Below are positions 39,442 to 48,684 of a stretch of DNA of 64,000 nucleotides, in pieces. The stretch's first letter is position 1. Every line of letters starts with the position of its first letter. Location: positions 1,148,913 to 1,212,912 of the forward strand of contig NZ_LIUT01000001.1 in NCBI RefSeq assembly GCF_001277345.1, given 5' to 3'. The translations under genes were made by a program, and so were the position numbers. The notes below the pieces were generated by a model. The model was not told the DNA's origin and ran no database searches. It saw only the letters and a program-made list of their open reading frames with translations. Source of the DNA: Paenibacillus solani (GTDB lineage Bacteria > Bacillota > Bacilli > Paenibacillales > Paenibacillaceae).

Positions 39442-41688
39442 ATGTCGGTGATTGAAAAAGAAAAAGGCTGGAGAGGTTTTACTTCAGGCAAATGGACAAA
39501 GCACGTTGATGTTAATGATTTTATTGCAGAGAATATTACACCTTATTATGGCTCTGATGAATTTTTGGCAGGAGCCACGGATAATACGAAGGCACTGTGG
39601 GATATTGTTTCGGATTTAACAAAGAAAGAACGGAATAATGGCGGCGTGCTGGATGTGGATGTTAATACGCCTTCCACGATCACTTCTCATAAGCCTGGCT
39701 ATTTGGATAAGGAAAAAGAGCAGATTGTCGGTGTTCAGACCGATGAGCCGTTCAAGCGTTCCATACAGCCTTTTGGCGGGATCCGCATGATGATTGATGC
39801 ATGTAACGCATATGGCTTTGAAATGCCGCAGGCAGTTGTGGACATCTTTAGCGGCATTCGTAAAACGCATAACCAAGGCGTATTTGATGCCTATACACCA
39901 GAGATGAGAGCCGTGCGTAAGGCCGGGATAATCACGGGACTTCCTGATGCGTATGGCCGCGGACGGATTATTGGTGACTACCGCCGCGTATCGCTCTATG
40001 GTGTGGATGCGTTGATCCAGGATAAATTGAGAGAACTTAGCGAGCTCGAAGTAGACGCAATGGTAGAGTCTGTGATTAGACTGCGTGAAGAATTGTCTGA
40101 ACAAATTCGCGCGCTCCAGGAACTGAAAGAAATGGCAGCCATGCACGGCTTTGATATTTCCAAGCCTGCGAATACGGCGAAGGAAGCATTTCAATGGTTG
40201 TACTTCGGTTATTTGGCAGCGATCAAAGAACAGAACGGCGCTGCGATGTCGCTTGGTCGCGTATCCTCGTTCCTTGATATATATATCCAGCGGGATCTGG
40301 CTGAAGGTGCACTGACTGAAGAGGCAGCTCAAGAGCTAGTTGACCATTTTGTGATGAAACTTCGGATCGTGAAATTCCTGCGTACACCAGATTACAATGA
40401 GCTGTTCAGCGGTGATCCAACGTGGGTGACGGAATCCATCGGAGGCATGTCGGTAAACGGTGAGACAAGAGTGACTAAGAACAGCTTCCGATTCCTGCAT
40501 ACCCTGTACAATTTGGGACCGGCTCCGGAACCGAACTTGACGGTTCTCTGGTCGGAGAAGCTTCCGGAAGGCTTCAAGAAATACTGTTCGAAGGTTTCGA
40601 TCGAAACCAGCTCCATTCAATATGAGAACGATGATCTCATGCGTCCGATTTATGGAGACGATTATGGCATTGCCTGCTGCGTATCGGCTATGCGTATCGG
40701 TAAACAAATGCAGTTCTTCGGAGCTAGAGCGAATCTTGCCAAAGCGCTTCTGTATGCGATCAATGGCGGTAAGGATGAGAAATCCGGCGACCAGGTTGGA
40801 CCGGAATATCCAGCCATCACCGCTGAAGTGCTGAGTTATGATGAAGTTATGAAGCGTTTCAAACCAATGATGGAATGGCTTGCGAAGCTCTACATGAATA
40901 CGCTCAATGTTATTCACTATATGCATGATAAGTACAGTTATGAGCGGATTGAAATGGCTCTTCACGACAGGGATATCCTGCGTACAATGGCATGCGGGAT
41001 TGCCGGCCTGTCGGTTGCAGCTGATTCACTGAGCGCGATCAAATTCGCCAAGGTTAAGCCAGTGCGCAATGAACAAGGGATTGCTGTGGACTTTGAAATC
41101 GAAGGCGACTTCCCATGCTATGGCAATAACGACGACCGCGTTGACGGTATCGCCATTGAGTTGGTAGAAACCTTCATGTCGATGATTCGCAAGCACAAGG
41201 CTTATCGGGATGCCATGCCGACTCAGTCGGTGTTAACGATCACTTCAAACGTGGTATATGGTAAGAAGACGGGCACTACGCCGGATGGACGTAAAGCAGG
41301 TGAGCCGTTCGCACCGGGGGCTAACCCTATGCACGGACGCGATAAGAAGGGAGCTCTTGCTTCGCTGGCTTCCGTCGCCAAGCTGCCGTACGAGGATAGT
41401 CTGGATGGCATCTCGAATACGTTCTCGATCGTGCCTAAAGCGCTTGGAAAAGAAAGTGATATCCGCGAGAACAACCTGGTGGCCATGCTGGACGGTTATT
41501 TTGGCAGCAAAGCTCATCACTTGAACGTGAACGTATTCAATCGGGAACAGCTGATCGATGCAATGGAACATCCGGAAGATTATCCACAATTGACGGTGCG
41601 GGTATCCGGCTATGCGGTTAACTTCGTCAAGCTGACACGCGAACAACAGTTGGATGTCATCAATCGTACCTTCCACGGATCGATGTAA
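39442..41688 (+). CDS. pflB: Formate acetyltransferase (pyruvate formate-lyase)
   Basis: A 748-residue glycyl-radical enzyme that cleaves pyruvate with CoA into acetyl-CoA and formate under anaerobic conditions. The active-site pair Cys412-Cys413 lies in IACCVSAM, and the radical glycine is Gly723 in RVSGYAVNF. The length matches the family (E. coli 760). AGGAGGG precedes ATG. It is followed after 45 bases by its activase gene pflA and is preceded by a promoter with two Fnr-type boxes. It works with adhE to keep redox balance during fermentation. Confidence 0.98.
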   Translation: MSVIEKEKGWRGFTSGKWTKHVDVNDFIAENITPYYGSDEFLAGATDNTKALWDIVSDLTKKERNNGGVLDVDVNTPSTITSHKPGYLDKEKEQIVGVQTDEPFKRSIQPFGGIRMMIDACNAYGFEMPQAVVDIFSGIRKTHNQGVFDAYTPEMRAVRKAGIITGLPDAYGRGRIIGDYRRVSLYGVDALIQDKLRELSELEVDAMVESVIRLREELSEQIRALQELKEMAAMHGFDISKPANTAKEAFQWLYFGYLAAIKEQNGAAMSLGRVSSFLDIYIQRDLAEGALTEEAAQELVDHFVMKLRIVKFLRTPDYNELFSGDPTWVTESIGGMSVNGETRVTKNSFRFLHTLYNLGPAPEPNLTVLWSEKLPEGFKKYCSKVSIETSSIQYENDDLMRPIYGDDYGIACCVSAMRIGKQMQFFGARANLAKALLYAINGGKDEKSGDQVGPEYPAITAEVLSYDEVMKRFKPMMEWLAKLYMNTLNVIHYMHDKYSYERIEMALHDRDILRTMACGIAGLSVAADSLSAIKFAKVKPVRNEQGIAVDFEIEGDFPCYGNNDDRVDGIAIELVETFMSMIRKHKAYRDAMPTQSVLTITSNVVYGKKTGTTPDGRKAGEPFAPGANPMHGRDKKGALASLASVAKLPYEDSLDGISNTFSIVPKALGKESDIRENNLVAMLDGYFGSKAHHLNVNVFNREQLIDAMEHPEDYPQLTVRVSGYAVNFVKLTREQQLDVINRTFHGSM

Positions 41689-41733
41689 TTGATACAAGCC
41701 GGGCAATCGCGGATACAGAAAGGATGACGCTCC

Positions 41734-42474
41734 ATGTTAAAAGGTCATATACACTCCATAGAAACGTTTGGAACGGTGGACGGTCCAGGTATCCGCTTTG
41801 TGCTCTTCATGCAGGGCTGTCTGCTGAAGTGCCAGTACTGCCATAATCCGGATACCTGGGGACTCCATGAAGGACGCGAAATGACCGTGGAGGACGTGCT
41901 GGCAGAAATTGAACCTTATTTAAATTACTATCGTTCCTCTGGTGGGGGATTGACTGTCTCCGGCGGCGAACCCACATTGCAGTATCCTTTTGTGACGGAA
42001 TTGTTTAAGGAAGTGAAACGCCGCTGGAATCTGCATACGACACTGGACAGCAACGGTTATAATGAACCGGAGAAAATAGCGGAATTGCTGGAATATACCG
42101 ACTTGGTGCTGCTCGACCTGAAGCATATTAATGACGAGAAGCATATCAAACTGACGGGTAAATCCAATGAAAGAACACTGAAGATGGCCCGCTGGCTGTC
42201 TGATCATCATCGAAAAATGTGGATCCGGCACGTGTATGTTCCGGGTATTCATGACAGCGAAGAGGATTTAGTCGCGCTCGGTCAATATATTCGCACATTG
42301 GATGGCGTGGAGAAATTCGAGATATTGCCCTATCATCAGATGGGCGTGTACAAATGGAAGGAACTCGGCATGGCCTATCCGCTGGAAGGCGTTCCGTCAC
42401 CGTCCGAGGAAGAAGTGGCTCGCGCGTACCGCTTGATTGGCGAAACAAGGGATACTACATCATTACAGCCATAA
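41734..42474 (+). CDS. pflA: Pyruvate formate-lyase activating enzyme
   Basis: A 246-residue radical SAM activase that installs the glycyl radical on PflB. The radical SAM motif C-x3-C-x2-C is Cys29, Cys33 and Cys36 (GCLLKCQYCHNPDTW), followed by SGGGLTVSGGEP. The start has an SD-like AAAGGATG upstream. It is the second gene of the pflBA operon, with a terminator right after it. Confidence 0.97.
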   Translation: MLKGHIHSIETFGTVDGPGIRFVLFMQGCLLKCQYCHNPDTWGLHEGREMTVEDVLAEIEPYLNYYRSSGGGLTVSGGEPTLQYPFVTELFKEVKRRWNLHTTLDSNGYNEPEKIAELLEYTDLVLLDLKHINDEKHIKLTGKSNERTLKMARWLSDHHRKMWIRHVYVPGIHDSEEDLVALGQYIRTLDGVEKFEILPYHQMGVYKWKELGMAYPLEGVPSPSEEEVARAYRLIGETRDTTSLQP

Positions 42475-42492
42475 TAAATAAGATCCTATAAG

Positions 42493-42534
42493 AACAGCAA
42501 CCTTTCTCTAAGACGGGAGGGGTTGTTGTTTTTT
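42493..42534 (+). terminator. Terminator of pflBA
   Basis: AACAGCAACC/GGTTGTTGTT, ending in a T-run. Confidence 0.85.
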
Positions 42535-42545
42535 ATGGAGCAGTT

Positions 42546-42582
42546 TTGTCGAAAAGTGCTTGATTTAATTCAAGTTCGACAA
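42546..42582. other. Nested palindrome upstream of sugar ABC operon
   Basis: TTGTCGAA/TTCGACAA encloses CTTGA/TCAAG. It lies in the 311-bp gap between pflA and the sugar-binding protein gene and has no T-run, so it may be an operator or a stray structure. The rest of the gap holds the pflBA terminator and the promoter region at 42715. Confidence 0.35.
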
Positions 42583-42714
42583 CCCATCCTTTAGAATTTA
42601 ATTAACACCTAAAGTTAATATACATAACAGCGAATTTTCCTAATAATGGAAGAGCTTCTATTTTCTTTGGAGGATTTTATCCCTTGTCAAGATTAATAAC
42701 GACCTATCGTAAAA

Positions 42715-42733
42715 TGCAATCGCTTTCTATAAT
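42715..42733 (+). promoter_or_regulatory. Sugar ABC operon -10 with overlapping cre-like site
   Basis: TATAAT at 42728-42733 predicts a start near 42740. TGCAATCGCTTTCT at 42715-42728 fits the loose cre pattern TGNAANCGNTNNCA at all but the last position, and overlaps the -10, so CcpA repression is plausible. No good -35 is seen. Confidence 0.4.
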
Positions 42734-42786
42734 GAAGATGTAAGGGTTATGCCTATCAAATTATAATTCTTCGGGAGGTCAAATCA

Positions 42787-44139
42787 ATGAAGAAAAAGGG
42801 TCTAGCGTTATTAATGACGCTTCTGTTCGTCTCATCTACACTTTTGTCTGCATGCGGCGGGAAGACAGCTGACAAACCGTCTGGCGGTTCAGATGGTGCG
42901 GGGGGTAATGAACCGTTCGAAATCACGATTCGTCATACGCAGGTAGGCGAGGCCAAGAAGTTTCGATTAGCATTGTTAAACGACGTAGTCAGCAAAACCG
43001 AAGCAGCAGTACCAGGGCTGAAAATTAAGCTGGACGCTGTAGACTCCGAAGTAAACCGGAAAGAGAAACTGAGAGGTGAGATGGCAGCAGGTAAGCCGCC
43101 TGAAGTGTTCGACGTGTTCGGTAGCCCGGATGCAGGCGTATTTTCCAAAGAAGGCTTAATGCTCGATCTGACCCCAATTTTAGAAGAGCTAGGCATCAAA
43201 GACAAGTTTTCAACACTGGACCCGTTTACGTATGATGGTAAGATCTACGGATTGCCGATTGGAATTTCCATCGAGGGTATTTTCTATAACAAGGAGTATT
43301 TCTCCCAAAAAGGCCTGAGCGTTCCTAAATCATTAACGGAACTGGAGCAAATTGCGGAAACCATCAAAGCTGACGGCAAGATTCCGTTCGCCCAATCCTC
43401 CAAGGATGCCTGGATTCCGCTCATGACTACAAACAACTTGTGGAGCTATTACGCAGGACCTGAGGTCACTTACGGCTTCAAGACCGGCGAAAGCAAATGG
43501 ACCGATCCCAAAGTTGTTGAAGGTGTGAAGAAGCATCAGGAGTGGGTCGAGAAGGGTTACTTCAAAAAAGGCGAACTCGGTTTCGAATATGCAGATATGA
43601 GAAACCAGATTATTTCGGGCGAAGCCATGATGATGATGGACGGATCATGGGCAAACTCCGTATTTAGAGATCCTGAGCAAGCGGGTGATATGGTAGGCAA
43701 GGTCGGATATTTTAATCTGCCTCCAGTTAAGGAAGGCGACCCGGTCATCGTCATGTCGGATGCTAACAACGGTTATGGTTTCTCCGCAGCGGTAGCAGAA
43801 GATCCTCGAAAACTACAAGCTGTTAAAGAATTTATCAAAAATATGTGGACAGATGAAATGCAGCTTCGTGGCTTGAAGGAAGACGGTGTATTGCCGGCCA
43901 TGACCATAGATTTGGCAAAGATGAACTCTACATCAGATGATCCGCTTATGCAAGACATATTCAAAGGGGTTAGTGAGATCGACAAATCCTACCCTGCCTT
44001 TGATGCACTTGTTCAAGCAGACGTAAACACCGCAGTGAGCCTGGGGATTCAACAGGTCATCGGCGGCGAGCTCGATGCGGCGAAGATGCTGGAGAATATT
44101 CAAGCCGTGCAAGAAGCAGCGAATGCTGCAGAGAAATAA
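42787..44139 (+). CDS. Sugar ABC transporter substrate-binding lipoprotein
   Basis: A 450-residue family 1 extracellular solute-binding protein. It has a signal peptide with lipobox LLSAC (Cys near residue 22), a Gly/Ser linker, and the family features FDVFGSPDAGVFSKEGLMLDLTP, YGLPIGISIEGIFYNKEYF and MMMMDGSWANSVF. GGGAGGT lies nine bases upstream of ATG. It is followed by two permease genes, a YesM/YesN pair and a GH3 enzyme, so the ligand is probably an oligosaccharide, perhaps amino sugars given the downstream hexosaminidase. An ATPase gene is absent; a shared MsmX-type ATPase is likely. Confidence 0.95.
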   Translation: MKKKGLALLMTLLFVSSTLLSACGGKTADKPSGGSDGAGGNEPFEITIRHTQVGEAKKFRLALLNDVVSKTEAAVPGLKIKLDAVDSEVNRKEKLRGEMAAGKPPEVFDVFGSPDAGVFSKEGLMLDLTPILEELGIKDKFSTLDPFTYDGKIYGLPIGISIEGIFYNKEYFSQKGLSVPKSLTELEQIAETIKADGKIPFAQSSKDAWIPLMTTNNLWSYYAGPEVTYGFKTGESKWTDPKVVEGVKKHQEWVEKGYFKKGELGFEYADMRNQIISGEAMMMMDGSWANSVFRDPEQAGDMVGKVGYFNLPPVKEGDPVIVMSDANNGYGFSAAVAEDPRKLQAVKEFIKNMWTDEMQLRGLKEDGVLPAMTIDLAKMNSTSDDPLMQDIFKGVSEIDKSYPAFDALVQADVNTAVSLGIQQVIGGELDAAKMLENIQAVQEAANAAEK

Positions 44140-44153
44140 ATAAAATCGTAGAC

Positions 44154-44195
44154 GAAAGGGCGCTACCCGCTGTAACGCATGGGGGTGCCCTTTTG
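44154..44195 (+). other. Intercistronic hairpin between binding protein and permease genes
   Basis: GAAAGGGC/GCCCTTTT with inner ACCC/GGGT. Such hairpins often protect the upstream mRNA so that the binding protein is made in excess. It also has TTTTG after it, so partial termination is possible. Confidence 0.6.
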
Positions 44196-44230
44196 CCTCG
44201 ATTATGACAGATATAACCACGGAGGTTACC

Positions 44231-45115
44231 ATGAACAAAGCGCTGAGAAATCCTCTGATTTACATTGTTTTTGTACTGCCGGCATTCCTGCTGTTTCTGG
44301 CATTCTTCATTTATCCCATCTTTACGGCAATCGATAACAGCTTTACAAGCTGGAACGGCATTTCCAAAGATGTGAATTATATCGGATTTGATAATTATGC
44401 AACCGCACTACATGACGCTGCATTTTGGAAGTCAGTTCGAAATAACCTCTATTTTATTCTCTTCTCCTGTTTCATTCAGGTTCCGATTATTATCTTGTTT
44501 TCTCTGCTAATAGCAAATGTTAAGCGTTTAAAGGGACTTTATAAAACGGCTGTTTTCGCACCCTCCATTATGTCAACGGCTGTAATCGGTATTCTATGGG
44601 GATTTATATACAATCCGGACTTTGGACTGTTTAACAAGGTGCTGGGGCTGTTTGGCGTTGAGTCCATCTATTGGTTATCCGATAGAAAGTGGGCCATGAT
44701 TTCGATTTTAATTACGAACGCTTGGCAATGGACCGGCTTTTACATCGTGATGGTGCTTGCAGCGATACTGTCCATTCCCAAGGAGCTTGATGAGGCTGCG
44801 GCGATTGATGGTGCTACGGGGATTCAGAGAGCAACCAAAATCACGCTTCCGTTAATTATGCCAATTATCTCTGTTGTAATCATGCTCTCGATCGCGGGAG
44901 CCATGAAGGCAGCGGATATTATTCTGGTTATGACCAAAGGCGGGCCGGCCGGCTCCACCGATGTCATGGCGACATATATGATTCGATATGCGATTACAAG
45001 CTTCAAACATGGCTTCGGGAATTCGATTGCCGTGCTCATATTCCTCTTTACATTAGTCGTAACTGTACTTTACCAGGTGCTGATTGCAAGACGGAACGAA
45101 AGGATTGAATACTGA
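44231..45115 (+). CDS. Sugar ABC transporter permease (MalF-like)
   Basis: A 294-residue permease with six predicted transmembrane segments and the EAA loop ELDEAAAIDGATGIQRATKITLPLIMP near residue 190. This loop contacts the ATPase. ATG at 44231 (MNKALRNPL) is preferred because GGAGG ends five bases before it; an in-frame ATG at 44204 lacks a site. Its stop overlaps the next permease start (TGATG). Confidence 0.95.
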   Translation: MNKALRNPLIYIVFVLPAFLLFLAFFIYPIFTAIDNSFTSWNGISKDVNYIGFDNYATALHDAAFWKSVRNNLYFILFSCFIQVPIIILFSLLIANVKRLKGLYKTAVFAPSIMSTAVIGILWGFIYNPDFGLFNKVLGLFGVESIYWLSDRKWAMISILITNAWQWTGFYIVMVLAAILSIPKELDEAAAIDGATGIQRATKITLPLIMPIISVVIMLSIAGAMKAADIILVMTKGGPAGSTDVMATYMIRYAITSFKHGFGNSIAVLIFLFTLVVTVLYQVLIARRNERIEY

Positions 45116-45942
45116 TGAGAGCGATAAAGAAGCTAGTCCCGCACATATTCCTGATGGCTTATTTGCTCGTTATTTTATACCCCTTTCTGTTCGTTCTGTT
45201 CTCTTCAGTGAAGACGGATAACCAGTCGATCGCCACGAACCCATTCGGTATGCCAAGCACCATTATATTAGATAACTACGTAAATGCTTGGGTGAACGCC
45301 AAGATCAGCACCTATTTCTGGAACAGCTTGTATATCGGCGTATTGTCCGCGTGCTTGTCCATCCTGTTTGCGGCTATGCTGGCATTCGCCGTCACTCGTA
45401 TGCGTTATAACCGCATAAGCGCGATTGTTTTTCAACTGATTCTGATAGGCATGCTGATACCGAACAACTCTCTTTTGCTGCCGATATACGGAATCATGAG
45501 AAAATTGGATATCTTAAATACGCATATTGCACTTATTCTGCCATATGTTGCTAACGCGATACCATTCTCGGTGATCATTCTGGCCGCATTTATGCGTTCG
45601 CTGCCTAGTGAAATTGAGGAAGCCGCGGTAATTGATGGATTGAGGTCTGGCGGGTTGTTTGCTAGAATTATCTTACCTCTAACTGTTCCGGCTATCGTTA
45701 CTGTATTCATTATCAACTTCCTGGGTAACTGGAACGAGTTCCTGCTTGCTAACTATTTCCTCTCCAATGATGAACTGAGAACGCTGCCAGTGGGTATGGT
45801 TGGTTTCAGAGACGCTTACAATACGAACTACGCACAGATGTCAGCGGGTATCATATTCAGCGTGCTGCCAGTCCTTATCATATACGCCATTTTACAAGAG
45901 AAGATCATTGAAGGTGTGACCGCAGGAAGTGTCAAGGGGTAA
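45115..45942 (+). CDS. Sugar ABC transporter permease (MalG-like)
   Basis: A 275-residue permease with six membrane segments and the EAA loop SEIEEAAVIDGLRSGGLFARIILPLTVPA near residue 165. Translation is coupled to the preceding permease by a TGATG overlap. It completes the membrane part of a carbohydrate uptake (CUT1-type) importer. The ATP-binding subunit must be encoded elsewhere. Confidence 0.95.
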   Translation: MRAIKKLVPHIFLMAYLLVILYPFLFVLFSSVKTDNQSIATNPFGMPSTIILDNYVNAWVNAKISTYFWNSLYIGVLSACLSILFAAMLAFAVTRMRYNRISAIVFQLILIGMLIPNNSLLLPIYGIMRKLDILNTHIALILPYVANAIPFSVIILAAFMRSLPSEIEEAAVIDGLRSGGLFARIILPLTVPAIVTVFIINFLGNWNEFLLANYFLSNDELRTLPVGMVGFRDAYNTNYAQMSAGIIFSVLPVLIIYAILQEKIIEGVTAGSVKG

Positions 45943-45958
45943 TACGAGGAGCAGGAGC

Positions 45959-47821
45959 ATGCTAATGAATTTGCGTAACAAGCTTTTCACCGCCTTTTTG
46001 GGACTCATTATTATTCCGTTATTTGTACTAGGCCTGTTTACATTCTTTATTACCTATAATTCGATTGAAAAAAAGTACAGCCAGCAGGCCGAATACTCGC
46101 TTAAAGCGATCAGCTACAGCATTCTCAATGTATTTAAGGAGATGGAGTACGTTACCGATAATGGTATTGCCACCTCCGTCTTCGCCATGGCGCTGAATGC
46201 CAAAGATCCTAATTCGCAGAATCTGATCAAGGAATCCAATGCCGACCAATTGAAATTGAATGATAGACAGCGCAGCTTTCGAAATCTTCTATATAATCAT
46301 CCTGCTATCAGTTATGCATTTTTGTATCATTTTGACAAGGAGTCCCGACCAATATCGATTTTCAGCAAAGAGAATTTTAGAACCTTGCCATACGAGCAGT
46401 TCAAGAACAGTCCTCTCTATGAGGAAGTTATACAGCTTAACGGGATGGCTAAATGGCTGGCTCCGCATGAATTTCCCGAATTGACGGGAGAGGAACCGTT
46501 GTTTACGCAGATCCGATTAATTAAAGATGTCACAACCTTGCGTAAGCTTGGTTTTCTTGTCGTCCAGATCAAGAAATGGGAGTTTGAGGAGATATTCCGT
46601 AATCTTACACTCCCCAACAATCTGCAAAACACTTCATTCATGGTGGTCAACAATGAGGGCTTGATTCTGTTTGACCCGAAGAATGATATGGACGGCCAAA
46701 ACATCAATCAGTACATGAAGCAAGAGGTTGAGTACAAACAAGGGTATCAAAGTTTTAAGGCCAAGTTTAACGGCAAAGAGAACATTGTGTCCATCTATCA
46801 TCTGAACGAATACGGCTGGAATCTCGTCTCGGTGACGGATTGGAACTCATTATCCCAAGAGGTTACATCTTTTGCTAAATGGTTTTTTGTCATCATGGGA
46901 TTATGCATCGTCACAGCCATCGTGTTCAATCGGCTGTTCATGAACCGGATTACTGGCACCATTGCTGTCATTGTGCGGTTCATGCGCCGCGTCGAAGATG
47001 GGGATTTGAATGCAAGGGTCGAGGAGAAGGGGGAGGACGAGTTATTGCTGCTGTCAAAAGGATTTAACAATCTGATGAATCGCATCAATGATTTGTTTGC
47101 CCAGATCAAGAAGGAGCAGAGGCAGAAGACCGATGCAGAGATGCGCGTGCTGCAGGCGCAGATTAAACCGCATTTTCTATTTAATACCCTTGAATCTATC
47201 AATGTACTCGCCGTCCAGAATGAAGGCCGCAAGGTTAGCGAGATGGTATATCGGCTTGCGAGCATATTGAGAATCAGTATACAGGACAAGGAAGAAATAA
47301 CGCTTGAAGAAGAAATCAGGCATTTGCAGAGTTATCTTGAAATACAGAAATTCCGGTTTGAGGATGTATTTGAGTATGAAATTGATATTCCTAAAGAGCT
47401 CATGCATAGTCGTATTCTTAAGCTGACACTGCAGCCGCTGGTTGAGAACAGTATTCAACATGGATTTGAAGGGATTTCCTACACGGGATGGATTCGCATT
47501 TCCGCCTGGAAAGATCTTGGTAATGTTATCATTCGGGTGGAGGATAATGGACTCGGCATGACTTCCGAGCAGCTCTCCATGTTTGAATATATGATGTCCG
47601 AGGATAATCCAGCTGAGCGGTCGACTAAGCTGAATCTAAAACTGAATCAGGAACGTCGTGGACTTGGACTGCGGAGCGTGGCTGACCGGATTCGAATTCA
47701 ATACGGAAGTTATTACGGTCTGTTCATATGCTCCAGTCGCCCCGGCGGCACTGTAATACAATGTGTCATACCCAATTATGACAGGGGGGAAGGGCAGCAT
47801 GTTGAAAGTATTATTAGTTGA
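45959..47821 (+). CDS. Sensor histidine kinase, YesM type
   Basis: A 620-residue membrane sensor kinase. It has a transmembrane segment near residue 10-32, an extracellular dCache-like domain (about 33-295), a second membrane segment (about 298-320), a HAMP domain, and a HisKA_7TM-like/His_kinase domain with the phosphoacceptor in QAQIKPHFLFNTLESINVLA. An HATPase_c domain with LQPLVENSIQHGFEG and DNGLGM follows. ATG at 45959 or 45965 fits the SD (GAGGAG or AGGAG). It overlaps the regulator gene by 23 bases. YesM-type kinases usually control the adjacent sugar importer. Confidence 0.93.
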   Translation: MLMNLRNKLFTAFLGLIIIPLFVLGLFTFFITYNSIEKKYSQQAEYSLKAISYSILNVFKEMEYVTDNGIATSVFAMALNAKDPNSQNLIKESNADQLKLNDRQRSFRNLLYNHPAISYAFLYHFDKESRPISIFSKENFRTLPYEQFKNSPLYEEVIQLNGMAKWLAPHEFPELTGEEPLFTQIRLIKDVTTLRKLGFLVVQIKKWEFEEIFRNLTLPNNLQNTSFMVVNNEGLILFDPKNDMDGQNINQYMKQEVEYKQGYQSFKAKFNGKENIVSIYHLNEYGWNLVSVTDWNSLSQEVTSFAKWFFVIMGLCIVTAIVFNRLFMNRITGTIAVIVRFMRRVEDGDLNARVEEKGEDELLLLSKGFNNLMNRINDLFAQIKKEQRQKTDAEMRVLQAQIKPHFLFNTLESINVLAVQNEGRKVSEMVYRLASILRISIQDKEEITLEEEIRHLQSYLEIQKFRFEDVFEYEIDIPKELMHSRILKLTLQPLVENSIQHGFEGISYTGWIRISAWKDLGNVIIRVEDNGLGMTSEQLSMFEYMMSEDNPAERSTKLNLKLNQERRGLGLRSVADRIRIQYGSYYGLFICSSRPGGTVIQCVIPNYDRGEGQHVESIIS

Positions 47822-48584
47822 TGATGAGGCGCCTATTTTGAATAATCTCAGCAAGGTTCTGCCTTGGGAGGATATGGGCATGAAGGTCGTTGGATTAGCC
47901 CGCAGCGGAATGGAAGCGCTCGAAGTAGCCGATGAGTATCCTCCGGATCTGATCCTGTGTGATATCCGGATGCCGGTCATGGACGGACTGACCTTCATCG
48001 CGAAGATGCGCGAAAGAGGAAGCCAGGCGGAGATTTTCCTGTTGACTGGTTATCAGGAGTTTGAGTATGCGCGGGAAGCGATTAAGCTAGGCGTAAAGGA
48101 TTATATCAGCAAACCGATCCATTATGGTGAATTGGAGGAAAAGATTCGGGAGATTGGGGAGGAGATCCGCAAGAAGAGGGCGAAAGAGAAGTATTATAAT
48201 ACCGTTTCGCTAATGGATGAGGCTCCGAATCCTGAGGCCGTTAAGAAAACGCCTGAACAATTGGTGCAGTCTGCCTTGGAGTATATCAATACACATATGG
48301 GGCAGGATCTGGGGATTGAAGAACTCTCCGAGCATCTGGGAATCAGCTCAAGCTACTTCTGTCTATTATTCAAGAACCATGTCGGCCTTACATTTGTAGA
48401 GTACTTGACGAGACAGCGAATGGAAGCAGCCAAATTCCTGCTGGTGAACAGCGATAAAAATATTGCCCAGATCGGATCGTTTGTGGGGTATCATGAACGA
48501 CGATATTTTACCAAGGTATTTCAGAAGGCTACGGGTATGACCCCGTCTGAATTTAGGGAATTATCCGGGGAAGCAACGGTATAG
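47799..48584 (+). CDS. Response regulator, YesN type (AraC output)
   Basis: A 261-residue regulator. An N-terminal receiver domain has VLLVDDEAPI, phospho-Asp in LILCDIRMPVMDG and Lys in YISKPI. A C-terminal AraC helix-turn-helix pair (about 160-258) has LGIEELSEHLGISSSYFCLLFKNHVG and IAQIGSFVGYHERRYFTKVFQKATGMTPSEFR. The start at 47799 overlaps the kinase gene and follows GGGGGAAGGG. It is the partner of the upstream YesM-type kinase and probably activates the importer promoter near 42715. Confidence 0.94.
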   Translation: MLKVLLVDDEAPILNNLSKVLPWEDMGMKVVGLARSGMEALEVADEYPPDLILCDIRMPVMDGLTFIAKMRERGSQAEIFLLTGYQEFEYAREAIKLGVKDYISKPIHYGELEEKIREIGEEIRKKRAKEKYYNTVSLMDEAPNPEAVKKTPEQLVQSALEYINTHMGQDLGIEELSEHLGISSSYFCLLFKNHVGLTFVEYLTRQRMEAAKFLLVNSDKNIAQIGSFVGYHERRYFTKVFQKATGMTPSEFRELSGEATV

Positions 48585-48684
48585 ATTAGGTATGGGATGT
48601 ATGCTAGGCTGTTCAGTCATCATTAGAGTAATTTCATCTGACTATGCAGAGTCCACAAATTGATGGAAAGAGGTAAGTAAATCC

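Noticed and set aside
39616..40965. Two long frames (238 and 209 codons) antisense to pflB
   Set aside because: They are shadows of a strongly supported glycyl-radical enzyme gene.
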